Source: Cladorhizidae sp. MBARI D1340-BT2
Taxonomy: Eukaryota > Porifera > Demospongiae > Poecilosclerida > Cladorhizidae
Length of the DNA: 64,000 nucleotides
Assembly (NCBI GenBank): GCA_028752905.1
Contig: JAQNBH010000009.1
Span: 24,288,370-24,352,369 of the forward strand
Direction of reading: 5' to 3'
Shown here: piece after piece, positions 12,690 through 24,523 of the stretch
Numbering within the stretch: position 1 is the stretch's first letter
How the letters are laid out: each line of letters opens with the position of its first letter
Notes under the pieces: generated by a model
Seen by the model: the letters and a program-made list of their open reading frames with translations, nothing else
Databases searched by the model: none
What the model was told of the DNA's origin: nothing
Position numbers and translations under genes: made by a program

Positions 12690-13400
12690 ATCGAGTCCAA
12701 AAGTGGGTGTGGCCTCAAGAAGCACACGGAACTGTATTGACTTCTGTGTGCTATGGTGCAAGAAGCACACATAGCTACTCCACTAGCTTCAAGAAGTGCG
12801 TGAGCTACTCCACTAGCTTCAAGAAGTGCGTGAGCTACTCCACTAGCTTCAAGAAGTGAGTGAGCTACTCCACTAGCTTCAAGAAGTGTGTGAGCTACTC
12901 CACTAGCTTCAAGAAGTGTGTGAGCTACTCCACTAGCTTCAAGAAGTGAGTGAGCTACTCCACTAGCTTCAAGAAGTGTGTGAGCTACTCCACTAGCTTC
13001 AAGAAGTGTGTGAGCTACTCCACTAGCTTCAAGAAGTGTGTGAGTCACTCCACTAGCTTCAAGAAGTGCATGAGCTACTCCACTAGCTTCAAGAAGTGCA
13101 TGAGCTACTCCACTAGCTTCAAGAAGTGTGTGAGCTACTCCACTAGCTTCAAGAAGTGCTCCACTAGCTTCAAGAAGTGTGTGAGCTACTCCACTAGCTT
13201 CAAGAAGTGCTCCACTAGCTTCAAGAAGTGTGTGAGCTACTCCACTAGCTTCAAGAAGTGCTCCACTAGCTTCAAGAAGTGTGTGAGCTACTCCACTAGC
13301 TTCAAGAAGCTTACTTCTTATGCTGAAAGGAAAAAAAGGCAATTGAAGTGCAGAAGAGAGTCTATCTGCCGTACAGTACCTTGGCTTCTTCAAGTCCGGT
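12690..13400. repeat. dispersed repeat carrying a 30-bp minisatellite
   Basis: Flanking sequence at 12690-12770 (GTCCAAAAGTGGGTGTGGCC) and 13312-13400 (TGCTGAAAGG, GAAGTGCAGA, GTCCGGTGATCTCC) is similar to 59935-60145. Here the centre is expanded into about 18 copies of a 30-bp unit (GAGCTACTCCACTAGCTTCA) at 12771-13311, some of them half-length. The open frames across it are artefacts. Confidence 0.88.
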
Positions 13401-13988
13401 GATCTCCAACGTGTGTGTGATGTGACATACGTTTTGTTTGTGTGTGATGTTGATGGGTGTGGTTATGCACGCCAACACTGCACTGTAGTCTAGCTATGCA
13501 GATGTGTGGCTTCCACTTCTACCCAGGTGCGACTTGTTGTGTGATGAATCACCAAATCTTGCTGATTCTGCACTGGCTGCTACAAGAGACACTAAATTTT
13601 ATAGACAAGCCATTCATGACCTTACTGAGGGTGTGGTCTATTCGAGGATATACAGTGGTTTGAATCCATGCTTCACTTTGTTAGGACTAAGTAGTGCAGT
13701 AGTGGAGGTTGAGAGGAATGATTGTCCTGCAGTTGCTGGTAGTTTATGTTGTTGCTGTTGTGAATTAGCCAACCATAAAGCTTCATGTATGCGTGATGGG
13801 GGAAATAATTCTATTTGTCTGTGACCCATCAATTCTATGTATCTATGAGAATAATAGAAAGTGGCGCATAATTAGAATATACGTTCTTTCATTGCACACT
13901 GTATAGTGCTATACTGTCCAAATTTAACCTGTTAAAATAAGCTTCACTAGACCTGTAGCATTCTAAAGCGATTCTGGCTACTTCATCA
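13401..13988. other. no recognised feature
   Basis: Unique sequence. An open frame at 13504-13824 has no family resemblance I can name and no clear start context. Confidence 0.45.
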
Positions 13989-14335
13989 AGAGTGGTGTAT
14001 GTTCTTGGCTGCCTCAGCACACTTGCTTAGCCTCATGCCTCCATGCAGGTGGCAAGAGTGGTGTGTGTTCATACTCACTGGGCTGCCTCAGCACACTTGC
14101 TCAGCCTCATGCCTCCATGCAGGTGGCAAGAGTGGTGTGTGTTCATACTCACTGGACTGCCTCAGCACACTTGCTTAGCCTCATGCCTCCATGCAGGTGG
14201 CAAGAGTGGTGTGTGTTCATACTCACTGGGTTGCCTCAGCACACTTGCTTAGCCTCATGCCTCCATGCAGGTGGCAAGAGTGGTGTGCATTCATACTCAC
14301 TGGGCTGTCTCAGCACACTTGCTTAGCCTCGTGCC
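13989..14335. repeat. minisatellite, 74-bp unit, ~4.7 copies
   Basis: The unit contains CTCAGCACACTTGCTTAGCC and CCATGCAGGTGGCAAGAGTG. Copies are nearly identical except for the first and last. Confidence 0.93.
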
Positions 14336-15104
14336 ATACACAGCTGCAACTTTCAACATTGTCTGCCATTCCATAGATGTGGTCCACACCCTCCACAAGG
14401 TGACCTCTCCACACTGGCCAATTAAAGGCATGACTGAATGAATGCCTCAGATAATACTCCAATGGATGCGAGTGTAGACTGAGTGGGCGGCACTCCTCCC
14501 ATTCTGCTGCTATTCACTTGCCCAATAGCCTCTCCAGCAAACTCCCCACCACCGCATCAGATGGTCTCATGCAATGCCGTACCAAGCAATCACCTCACCT
14601 AGCCTTCCCATGGAAAGTGCATGGACTCTGATGGTCGGCGTAGAAGCAAGGCTGAACTGATGTAATACAGGATCTGTGTGATGTAATGGACTCTAATATG
14701 GCTGTCACCCAGGTGATTTCATTGAGGGCAATGTGACAAGTCGTCCTCCTCTTCTTCCAGATGCTGTGCTGGCTGCCTCACACAATGCACTACCCACTGA
14801 TCTGCATTGTTACTGAATGCGGTGTGAGGAGAGAACAGAGACAACTACGCAGCTCAAGTGTGTGACATTTGTCTTCCATGGTTCTATGATGGCATGCTCT
14901 GGAGTACAAAGTACAAACATCCCACACTGACTTAGTGGTGTGTTGCTGCGTCACTATGGAGGCAGTGTTCTGCATAATTTACAAACGCTTACTAATGACT
15001 CGATATTCATGAACAATACGGACTGACTAATTTAATATGTATGGCTAATTGCTAAAAGGAGATAACTACTTTGTGCATCTCTGAGCTCAAGCGGCAATGA
15101 TGGT
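14336..15104. other. no recognised feature
   Basis: Unique sequence between two arrays. No exon, transposon terminus or RNA gene was recognised. Confidence 0.45.
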
Positions 15105-17905
15105 GTGCTGCTCCTGTACAGCTACAAGCAGAGGTAGAGTGCTGCTCCTGCACAGCTACAAGCAGAGGTAGAGTACTGCTCCTGTACAGCTACAAGCAGA
15201 GGTAGAGTGCTGCTCCTGCACGGCTACAAGCAGAGGTAGAGTGCTGCTCCTGCACGGCTACAAGCAGAGGTAGAGTGCTGCTCCTGTACAGCTACAAGCA
15301 GAGGTAGAGTGCTGCTCCTGTACAGCTACAAGCAGAGGTAGAGTGCTGTCCTGCACAGCTACAAGCAGAGGTAGAGTGCTGTCCTGCACAGCTACAAGCA
15401 GAGGTAGAGTGCTGTCCTGTACAGCTACAAGCAGAGGTAGAGTGCTGCTCCTGCACAGCTACAAGCAGAGGTAGCGTGCTGTCCTGCACAGCTACAAGCA
15501 GAGGTAGAGTGCTGCTCCTGTACAGCTACAAGCAGAGGTAGAGTGCTGCTCCTGCACAGCTACAAGCAGAGGTAGCGTGCTGTCCTGCACAGCTACAAGC
15601 AGAGGTAGCGTGCTGCTCCTGTACAGCTACAAGCAGAGGTAGAGTGCTGTCCTGCACAGCTACAAGCAGAGGTAGAGTGCTGTCCTGTACAGCTACAAGC
15701 AGAGGTAGAGTGCTGCTCCTGCACAGCTACAAGCAGAGGTAGAGTGCTGCTCCTGTACAGCTACAAGCAGAGGTAGAGTGCTGCTCCTGTACAGCTACAA
15801 GCAGAGGTAGAGTGCTGCTCCTGCACAGCTACAAGCAGAGGTAGAGTGCTGCTCCTGCACAGCTACAAGCAGAGGTAGAGTGCTGCTCCTGCACAGCTAC
15901 AAGCAGAGGTAGAGTGCTGCTCCTGCACAGCTACAAGCAGAGGTAGAGTGCTGCTCCTGTACAGCTACAAGCAGAGGTAGAGTGCTGCTCCTGTACAGCT
16001 ACAAGCAGAGGTAGAGTGCTGCTCCTGCACAGCTACAAGCAGAGGTAGAGTGCTGCTCCTGCACAGCTACAAGCAGAGGTAGAGTGCTGCTCCTGTACAG
16101 CTACAAGCAGAGGTAGAGTGCTGCTCCTGCACAGCTACAAGCAGAGGTAGAGTGCTGCTCCTGCACAGCTACAAGCAGAGGTAGAGTGCTGCTCCTGCAC
16201 AGCTACAAGCAGAGGTAGAGTGCTGCTCCTGTACAGCTACAAGCAGAGGTAGAGTGCTGCTCCTGCACAGCTACAAGCAGAGGTAGAGTGCTGCTCCTGC
16301 ACAGCTACAAGCAGAGGTAGAGTGCTGCTCCTGTACAGCTACAAGCAGAGGTAGAGTGCTGCTCCTGCACAGCTACAAGCAGAGGTAGAGTGCTGTCCTG
16401 CACAGCTACAAGCAGAGGTAGAGTGCTGCTCCTGTACAGCTACAAGCAGAGGTAGAGTGCTGCTCCTGTACAGCTACAAGCAGAGGTAGAGTGCTGCTCC
16501 TGCACAGCTACAAGCAGAGGTAGAGTGCTGCTCCTGCACAGCTACAAGCAGAGGTAGGTAGAGTGCTGCTCCTGTACAGCTACAAGCAGAGGTAGAGTGC
16601 TGCTCCTGCACAGCTACAAGCAGAGGTAGAGTGCTGCTCCTGTACAGCTACAAGCAGAGGTAGAGTGCTGCTCCTGCACAGCTACAAGCAGAGGTAGAGT
16701 GCTGCTCCTGTGCAGCTACAAGCAGAGGTAGAGTGCTGCTCCTGTACAGCTACAAGCAGAGGTAGAGTGCTGCTCCTGCACAGCTACAAGCAGAGGTAGA
16801 GTGCTGCTCCTGCACAGCTACAAGCAGAGGTAGAGTGCTGCTCCTGTACAGCTACAAGCAGAGGTAGAGTGCTGTCCTGCACAGCTACAAGCAGAGGTAG
16901 AGTGCTGCTCCTGCACAGCTACAAGCAGAGGTAGAGTGCTGCTCCTGTACAGCTACAAGCAGAGGTAGAGTGCTGCTCCTGCACAGCTACAAGCAGAGGT
17001 AGAGTGCTGCTCCTGTACAGCTACAAGCAGAGGTAGAGTGCTGCTCCTGCACAGCTACAAGCAGAGGTAGAGTGCTGCTCCTGTACAGCTACAAGCAGAG
17101 GTAGAGTGCTGCTCCTGCACAGCTACAAGCAGAGGTAGAGTGCTGCTCCTGTGCAGCTACAAGCAGAGGTAGAGTGCTGCTCCTGTACAGCTACAAGCAG
17201 AGGTAGAGTGCTGCTCCTGCACAGCTACAAGCAGAGGTAGAGTGCTGCTCCTGTACAGCTACAAGCAGAGGTAGAGTGCTGCTCCTGTACAGCTACAAGC
17301 AGAGGTAGAGTGCTGCTCCTGTACAGCTACAAGCAGAGGTAGAGTGCTGCTCCTGCACAGCTACAAGCAGAGGTAGAGTGCTGCTCCTGCACAGCTACAA
17401 GCAGAGGTAGAGTGCTGCTCCTGTACAGCTACAAGCAGAGGTAGAGTGCTGTCCTGTACAGCTACAAGCAGAGGTAGAGTGCTGCTCCTGTACAGCTACA
17501 AGCAGAGGTAGAGTGCTGCTCCTGTACAGCTACAAGCAGAGGTAGAGTGCTGCTCCTGCACAGCTACAAGCAGAGGTAGAGTGCTGTCCTGTACAGCTAC
17601 AAGCAGAGGTAGAGTGCTGCTCCTGTACAGCTACAAGCAGAGGTAGAGTGCTGTCCTGCACAGCTACAAGCAGAGGTAGAGTGCTGCTCCTGTACAGCTA
17701 CAAGCAGAGGTAGAGTGCTGTCCTGCACAGCTACAAGCAGAGGTAGAGTGCTGCTCCTGTACAGCTACAAGCAGAGGTAGAGTGCTGCTCCTGTACAGCT
17801 ACAAGCAGAGGTAGAGTGCTGCTCCTGCACAGCTACAAGCAGAGGTAGAGTGCTGCTCCTGCACAGCTACAAGCAGAGGTAGAGTGCTGCTCCTGCACAG
17901 CTACA
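15105..17905. repeat. minisatellite, 34-bp unit, ~82 copies
   Basis: The unit contains CAGCTACAAGCAGAGGTAGA and GTGCTGCTCCTG. Two recurrent variants, CTGCACAGC or CTGTACAGC and GCTGCTCCTG or the two-base-shorter GCTGTCCTG, alternate irregularly along the array. One copy near 16551 has an extra GGTA. Confidence 0.98.
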
Positions 17906-17941
17906 GAAGCCACTGCAGCTGCTGACTGAGTCAAATAGCCG

Positions 17942-18085
17942 GTATCAGTGCATTCATGCATGTGTACTGGACATGTGTATCAGTACATACATGCATGTGT
18001 ACTGGACATGTGTATCAGTACATTCATGCATGTGTACTGGACATGTGTATCAGTACATACATGTACATGCATGTGTACTGGACTT
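17942..18085. repeat. minisatellite, 33-bp unit, ~4 copies
   Basis: The unit contains GTATCAGTACATTCATGCAT and GTGTACTGGACAT. The last copy has an extra GTACAT. Confidence 0.93.
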
Positions 18086-18087
18086 GT

Positions 18088-18350
18088 GCTATTCTATTTT
18101 TCAATGGTTGAGATGTTCACTAAACTACTATTTTCACAAGCCAGTAGTGTTTCTATTTTTAGCCATTGAGATATTCTCACAAGCTTGTAGTTTTCTATTT
18201 TTAGCCATTGAAATGCCCTCAATAAGTCAGCTGTGTTTCTATTTTTAGCGACCGAGCCGTCCGCACAGCTCAGCAGTGTTGCTGGTATATATAGCACTGA
18301 AAATGCTCTCGTCACCACATCAGTGTTAGTATTTTTGACAGTTGATGCGT
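18088..18350. repeat. diverged tandem repeat, ~55-60 bp
   Basis: About four degenerate copies share TTTCTATTTTTAGCCATTGA followed by a CTCA-rich part. Each copy contains a pyrimidine-rich stretch ending in TAG, which resembles a 3' splice site. Confidence 0.7.
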
Positions 18351-18497
18351 GTTGTCGGAGATTTTGTCGCCAGTATGCCAGCGGTGTTGTACCAACATCT
18401 ATTAAAGGCCTTTCCTAATTTGCTTAATTTGGCAGAATGCAGTTCTGCACTGTATTACAAGGAGTGTGTGTTGGTTGGGCACTGTATTACAGGGAGC

Positions 18498-19254
18498 AGC
18501 TACCTCATACCCACCCAGCTCACTGCAGAGCATACCCACCCAGCTCACTGTAGAGCAGCCACAGCTACCTCATACCCACCCAGCTCACTGCAGAGCATAC
18601 CTACCCAGCTCACTGTAGAGCAGCCACAGCTACCTCATACCCACCCAGCTCACTGCAGAGCAGCCACAGCTACCTCATACCCACCCAGCTCACTGTAGAG
18701 CAGCCACAGCTACCTCATATCCACCCAGCTCACTGTAGAGCAGCCACAGCTACCTCATACCCACCCAGCTCACTGTAGAGTAGCCACAGCTACCTCATAC
18801 CCACCCAGCTCACTGCAGAGCAGCCACAGCTACCTCATACCCACCCAGCTCACTGTAGAGCAGCCACAGCTACCTCGTACCCACCCAGCTCACTGTAGAG
18901 CAGCCACAGCTACCTCATACTCACCCAGCTCACTGTAGAGCAGCCACAGCTACCTCGTACCCACCCAGCTCACTGTAGAGCAGCCACAGCTACCTCGTAC
19001 CCACCCAGCTCACTGTAGAGCAGCCACAGCTACCTCGTACCCACCCAGCTCACTGTAGAGCAGCCACAGCTACCTCATACTCACCCAGCTCACTGTAGAG
19101 CAGCCACAGCTACCTCGTACCCACCCAGCTCACTGTAGAGCAGCCACAGCTACCTCGTACCCACCCAGCTCACTGTAGAGCAGCCACAGCTACCTCATAC
19201 CCACCCAGCTCACTGTAGAGCAGCCACAGCTACCTCATACCCACCCAGCTCACT
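18498..19254. repeat. minisatellite, 40-bp unit, ~19 copies
   Basis: The unit contains AGCTACCTCATACCCACCCA and GCTCACTGTAGAGCAGCCAC. The first copies are shortened. Variants (CTCGTACC, CTCATACT) repeat in a higher-order pattern in the right half. Confidence 0.96.
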
Positions 19255-21013
19255 CACAACTGGGCGATCTTCCTTTCATCAATAGTGTCATAGCCCTGTC
19301 TTGAAGAATTCTTACATTTAGTGACATCATAACATTCCACATGCCAAATACGATGCAAAATAAAATCGGGCTCTTAACCTGCTCTGCGTGCACAATACTG
19401 CCCCTAGAGGTGTGCAAGGTTTCTGTGTGTGTGTGGGGGGGGGGGGGGGGGGGGGGGGATGGTCCTGGCAACTCCATCTGTTGGCACTCTGTACTGAATC
19501 CAGCACTAGCTTTAGCCAGCTATCAACCACTTTCCAGGGGGCACCAACACAGAGGTGCTGATAAGGTAGTGTCAACAAGTATGAACCACACACTACACAC
19601 AACTACTTGAAAGGGGCTTCTTATTCTTGATCAGGGACCAGTTGCAAGACATGCTTTCCAGACAGAGCTCTTCTTGCAGCATGAGGGAGCCAGATATGGA
19701 GCCTGTGTGAACCTTGATCAGCCAGCACTGCAAATTCTTAAACATCAAGAACAAGTCCACATTGCTCATTCTGGCTGGTTATAGAGAAGCAAGGAGTGTG
19801 CCATGCTGGCTTCATGAGAGAACATTGATGGCAATCCCTAGTGGGCACAATAGTAACTTTAATCTAAGGGCAGCCTAAGAGTTGGCTCTAATTCAAGTGG
19901 TCTAGGAGCTACGCTAGAGATAAGAGGAAGACTATACAGCGGCTCATCTGATCCCCATCCCATAAGAGCTAAAATAATGTAAGTTGTATCAATGGCCTCT
20001 CAGAACTTACCTTGCCAATATTATAATTCCCAAATGGGTTTCTACAGGCTGTGGCTGAGAGGCAATAAGGAGGTTTCATCACTGCCAAATGCACAAGGAG
20101 CCTTGTATTAGCTAGTTCACTCAAAATATCATACACAGTGACATACATACAAAAGCCATCCTAGGCTAGAGGCAATTGAACACCAGACCCTGTTGTCATC
20201 GATTAGCCATGAGGCACTCCAGATCCCATCCTCGCTAATCTGTTATGTGACACCAGATCCTATGCTCATTCAGTAATTGTGTGTGTGTGCAAGCAGACAA
20301 GTGTGAATTTTCTATTTTTGACCTCTTTTGTTGTCTTGCTAAACAGAACAACAACAACTATTATTGTGAAGGCATTTCATCAGTGGCCCACAATAGTTGT
20401 AGGGTTACCAACTCATAATCCATACAGTTGTTCATTCTACAATTGTGGCTGTGCCTATTCAAGTTTGTGGTTGGTAGGATGAGTTGCTGGTACACCATGG
20501 AGCTCTTACAGAGTTGGTGTTTGAAGAGAGTACTGATCATCTGGTTCCCATTCCCTGTCCAACACCAGCTGGCCCGTACCGGCTGAATTCTTGACCACGT
20601 GTTAGAACCATGGAGACTGATAATATTGATAATATTGCCACTAATTACTTGACAAAGAGCTTCAAGAGTGCACGCATAGAGCATGTGCTTCCTGCAGTGG
20701 GATGATTCTTGGGCTCACCTCTGACCCCTGAGCATTCCTAGGCAAGTTGGATGAGCTGGTAGCCACCTCTCTGAGGTGAGAGATGAATACTTGGCTTGAC
20801 AAGGAGTTACAATGGCACGACCACAACCAGTGCTTATGTGGATGTGTGTTTGGACAAAAGAATGCTTGAACCTGGTGGAGTTGTGCGTGGGATTAGGGCA
20901 AACTACCTTTGCAGATCTAGCCAGCTATATTGGGAGCACTTTTTAGCCGTTGTCATGGTTATGAAATGTCACAAGACAAGTTGTTTTTGTTGTTTCTTAG
21001 TGTTCTTCTATAA
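19255..21013. other. no gene recognised; poly-G run
   Basis: Unique sequence with a ~23-base G run at about 19436-19458. I found no splice-bounded exon with recognisable similarity. Confidence 0.45.
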
Positions 21014-21397
21014 TAGCAGTGGTTCTATAATATTTAGCAGTGGTTCTATAATAGCAGTGGTTCTATAATAGCAGTGGTTCTATAATAGCAGTGGTTCTAT
21101 AATAGCAGTGGTTCTATAATAGCAGTGGTTCTATAATAGCAGTGGTTCTATAATAGCAGTGGTTCTATAATAGCAGTGGTTCTATAATAGCAGTGGTTCT
21201 ATAATAGCAGTGGTTCTATAATAGCAGTGGTTCTATAATAGCAGTGGTTCTATAATAGCAGTGGTTCTATAATAGCAGTGGTTCTATAATAGTGGTTCTA
21301 TAATAGCAGTGGTTCTATAATAGCAGTGGTTCTATAATAGCAGTGGTTCTATAATAGCAGTGGTTCTATAATAGCAGTGGTTCTATAATAGCAGTGG
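21014..21397. repeat. minisatellite, 17-bp unit, ~22 copies, nearly pure
   Basis: The unit is GGTTCTATAATAGCAGT. Almost all copies are identical. One lacks AGC near 21290 and one has an extra TTTAGCAGT at the left edge. Such uniformity suggests recent expansion. Confidence 0.97.
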
Positions 21398-23371
21398 CGT
21401 GGAATGGTCAGTATCCCACCCTTCTGTTGGCTGGTCCAGAACAAGTATCACATGCCCCCCACATCTACTTGGTTCAGCACCTCCCTTGTTTCCATGGCTA
21501 TGCAATGGCTATGCAGCGCTACCATAAACCCACTGGCTGGCTGGCTCTCTCTTTTTAACGTTTAAGAATAACTATAAAAAAAAACCCCCTTGAATTCTGG
21601 GTTGGAATTCAACTTGTCAAGAGGAGCTAGTTTGAGTTTATGGTACAACTATACACCTGAGCAAGTGATTGTGTATTCTAGAGGTTGAACAGTTGCAACC
21701 GTTCTCCTCTGAAGGTACGAGAGGAAGGATGGAGGAACAACAGCCACAGGCCTCATCATGTGGTACCGTTTGGGTGGTAAAGGTCACTTCACCATAAGGT
21801 TGCCATGGTGGAAGTGGTCCTGTTAGCTTTTTTGTGGCGAGCTTGAAGTAATCAAATTAGAAGTAAGCGGTTCATTTAAGTGGTGTCTTCCTTCCTGTCT
21901 GTCAGTTTAAGTTGTGTGTCTACATGTATTTGGAAATGCACAGTCTCTCTGTGGACATCCCCCCACCCCCCCACATTTTGTATGTTATTGCAGGACAACA
22001 ACAAAACAAAACAGAAATGTTTACCAAATTAGACCAGGAATTTGTAGGCCCCTCTGCCTGCCTGTAAATATAATGAACTCCAAAACATGATAGATTATTT
22101 AAGCAGTAATAATATTGGTCTTCATTATAATTATGGGTAGAGGGAATCATGGTAGAGGGAATCATTAAAAAAAAATATATGCCCTTTTCTGTTTCAGGTT
22201 TGACCTAATTCCGTTTCATCGTTAACTTTTAGAAATTATTCCATTTCAAGAAAATAAGCACAATGCAAAAGATATAGAATATTGTCTTCCTGAATTGCTT
22301 GGCACATTCGTTCCTCTGCTTCTTTGCTTATACTCAGCTAACAGGTGTACTTCTCTTGGCTCTTGGAGGGGCTGGATCTGCCATCTCTTTCTTCCATGAG
22401 ATGCTTTAACCCTCTGAATACTGGAGGGCCTTTATAATTTTATTGCCACAATAACAGGGAAGATTTTTAATACATTATCAAGATTTGTAAAATGCAATAT
22501 CAAGTATGAAGGCAACCACATAACTCTAGCTGATTCCCAAATTAGTTACCCTCTGGATCTACAACTGCTTAGAGGAAAGCCAGAAGCTGTTCCAGTGAGA
22601 TATAACTACAAATCACAGCTTAGTTAGCTATGGCAGCTGCTACAAGTATAAGCTAGTTAATAGCAATACCTTTGCAATTTGTACTAGTTATGGGACACTA
22701 CCCAAGCCTCTCATTTGATCATGGAAAATGATCCCCCCTATAAAGATAAAGGCTCCTATAAATGACTAGCCTACATTGGAATATGTAGAAGGTTTTTTTA
22801 AAAAACCCAATAAATCCCAAGCAGTTGTAATCGGCAATCTAAAAAAAATAATAATAAAGAATCTTTCATTTTGCTTGTTAGCTCCACATAGATGGCAAGT
22901 GGTATGTCACCAGTCAAGATTATGATTTATCCACAGTGTCGGGAGCTCTCTCTTACATATATTACATAGCATGTCAACAAGATTTGAATTAGAATTCACT
23001 GTCAAACATGTCCAGTAGTGCCACAACTGTTCTTAGAGCATCCCTGGGTGCTTGGGACTATCCATGGCTGGGGGTAACTGTGCCTGGGGCTAGAGGTATA
23101 TATTTTAGGGTTAAGGGTGATCTATGGCCAAGACTGGCTAGAGGGCAGGGTATTTATTCTATGGCGGGTATTTATTCTATGGCGGGCTTGAAGTAATCCA
23201 TGGCTCTGACCTGGGCTCGTGTATTATATATAGAAACAAAGATTTATGGCCATCTTGAAATATCCTGAGATACAAGTATTGCAGGATCCAGTTAATCCCC
23301 ATCACCAGAGATATTCTCAAGATGTGAAGGCTGTGGCATTACTATTCATTTCCTCACAAACATATATACAG
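21398..23371. other. no gene recognised upstream of the Rac exon
   Basis: I searched for an upstream Rac exon (the GDGAVGKT P-loop region and the effector loop) and saw none in this stretch. A direct repeat of GGTATTTATTCTATGGCGGG lies near 23150-23185. The upstream exon or exons must be further left or unrecognised. Confidence 0.5.
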
Positions 23372-23861
23372 ATTTGACAATTACTCTGAGAATATGACTG
23401 TCAACGGGAAATTTGTGAGCCTGAACCTCTGGGACACTGCAGGCCAGGAAGACTATGATAGACTCCGCCCACTGTCCTACCCTCAGACCGACGTTTTCCT
23501 CACTTGCTTCTCCATCATCAGTCCCATCTCCTTTGATCATATAGAGCAGAAGTGGCATCCTGAGATCAAGCACCACTGTCCAGATGTACCAATCATACTC
23601 ATCGGCAACAAATTAGATCTCCGCGACGACCCGTCTGTGATTGAGCACTTGCATGAGCTACGGATGTCTCCCGTCACCAAGAACCAAGGGATCGAGATGG
23701 CAAAGAAGATTGGAGCCATCAAATACCTGGAGTGCTCGGCAAAGACACAGAAGGGCCTGAAGGAGGTTTTTGTTACAGCAGCAGAGGTGGTCGTGTGTCC
23801 AGAACTTTACAGGACGTCTATGCAGCAGCACAAGAAGAAGAGACGATGTTTGTTGCTATGA
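23372..23861 (+). CDS. Rac-family small GTPase, 3' exon
   Basis: Rac proteins are Rho-type GTPases that act at the plasma membrane on actin and NADPH oxidase. This exon begins after an acceptor (CATATATACAG) in a phase that completes a valine codon, giving V-FDNYSEN at the start of switch I/II sequence. It contains [20 protein letters not shown] (G3 and switch II), GNKLDLRDD (G4; most Racs have TKLD), [11 protein letters not shown] (G5), a polybasic KKKRR and a terminal CLLL box for geranylgeranylation. All 162 residues are open and end with TGA. The P-loop and effector loop must come from an upstream exon that I could not find. The exon start coincides with a known Rac intron position. The intact frame argues against a pseudogene. 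It is Rac rather than Rho or Cdc42 by [12 protein letters not shown] and CLLL. Confidence 0.88.
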
Positions 23862-23961
23862 AGGACCTTTTAAACATTATAGTGAATCTTATGTATTATA
23901 TATTTTTTGGATCATTTTTGGTTACACACAACTTGCACCTCACACCAGTGTCATCTCTAGT

Positions 23962-23967
23962 AATAAA
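23962..23967 (+). terminator. polyadenylation signal of the Rac gene
   Basis: AATAAA about 100 bases after the Rac stop codon, in the sense orientation. It is the first such signal downstream. Confidence 0.6.
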
Positions 23968-24286
23968 AGACAAGATTGTTGATGGACTGCACTACATCAT
24001 CACCATGCCACCTGCAATGCATTGTCAAACACTATATATATATATGAGATGTGTGGGTGGAAAAAAATTATTTCAGTCTTATCTGATAAGATTATTGAAT
24101 TAAAAAAAAAACTGATCCATAACTCCTCCCACTCTTATAGACGAGTTGAATTGGGACCATTAATTAAATTTGCTTTATATTTGGAGCAACTATATATGAA
24201 ATAAAACCCAGAGTTGATGGGCATTCTAATCCACTTTATTATCAGGTATATATATGCAGCCTCTATAAACTCTAGTTTAGTGGTTT

Positions 24287-24523
24287 AGAAGTGGCATCCT
24301 GAGATCAAGCACCACTGTCCAGATGTACCAATCATACTCGTCGGCAACAAATTAGATCTCCGCGACGACCCGTCTGTGATTGAGCACTTGCATGAGCTAC
24401 GGATGTCTCCCGTCACCAAGAACCAAGGGATCGAGATGGCAAAGAAGATTGGAGCCATGAAATACCTGGAGTGCTGGCAAAGACACAGAAGGGCCTGAAG
24501 GAGGTTTTTGTTACAGCAGCAGA
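24287..24523 (+). pseudogene. partial duplicate of the Rac exon
   Basis: This block repeats 23548-23785 with only a few differences: CATCGG to CGTCGG, ATCAAATAC to ATGAAATAC, and loss of one C in GTGCTCGGC. The lost base breaks the frame just before the G5 motif. The left junction (GTGGTTTAG before AAGTGGCATCC) looks like an acceptor and falls at the KWHP position, where some animal Rac genes have an intron. The right junction is in ACAGCAGCAGA. It is either a recent local duplication, a former alternative exon, or an assembly artefact. Confidence 0.8.

Noticed and set aside
12665..13393. Open frame of 242 codons on the minus strand
   Set aside because: It runs through the 30-bp minisatellite within a dispersed repeat that has only one unit at 60 kb.
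13504..13824. Unique open frame of 106 codons
   Set aside because: No recognisable similarity, splice context or conserved motif, and this length occurs by chance.
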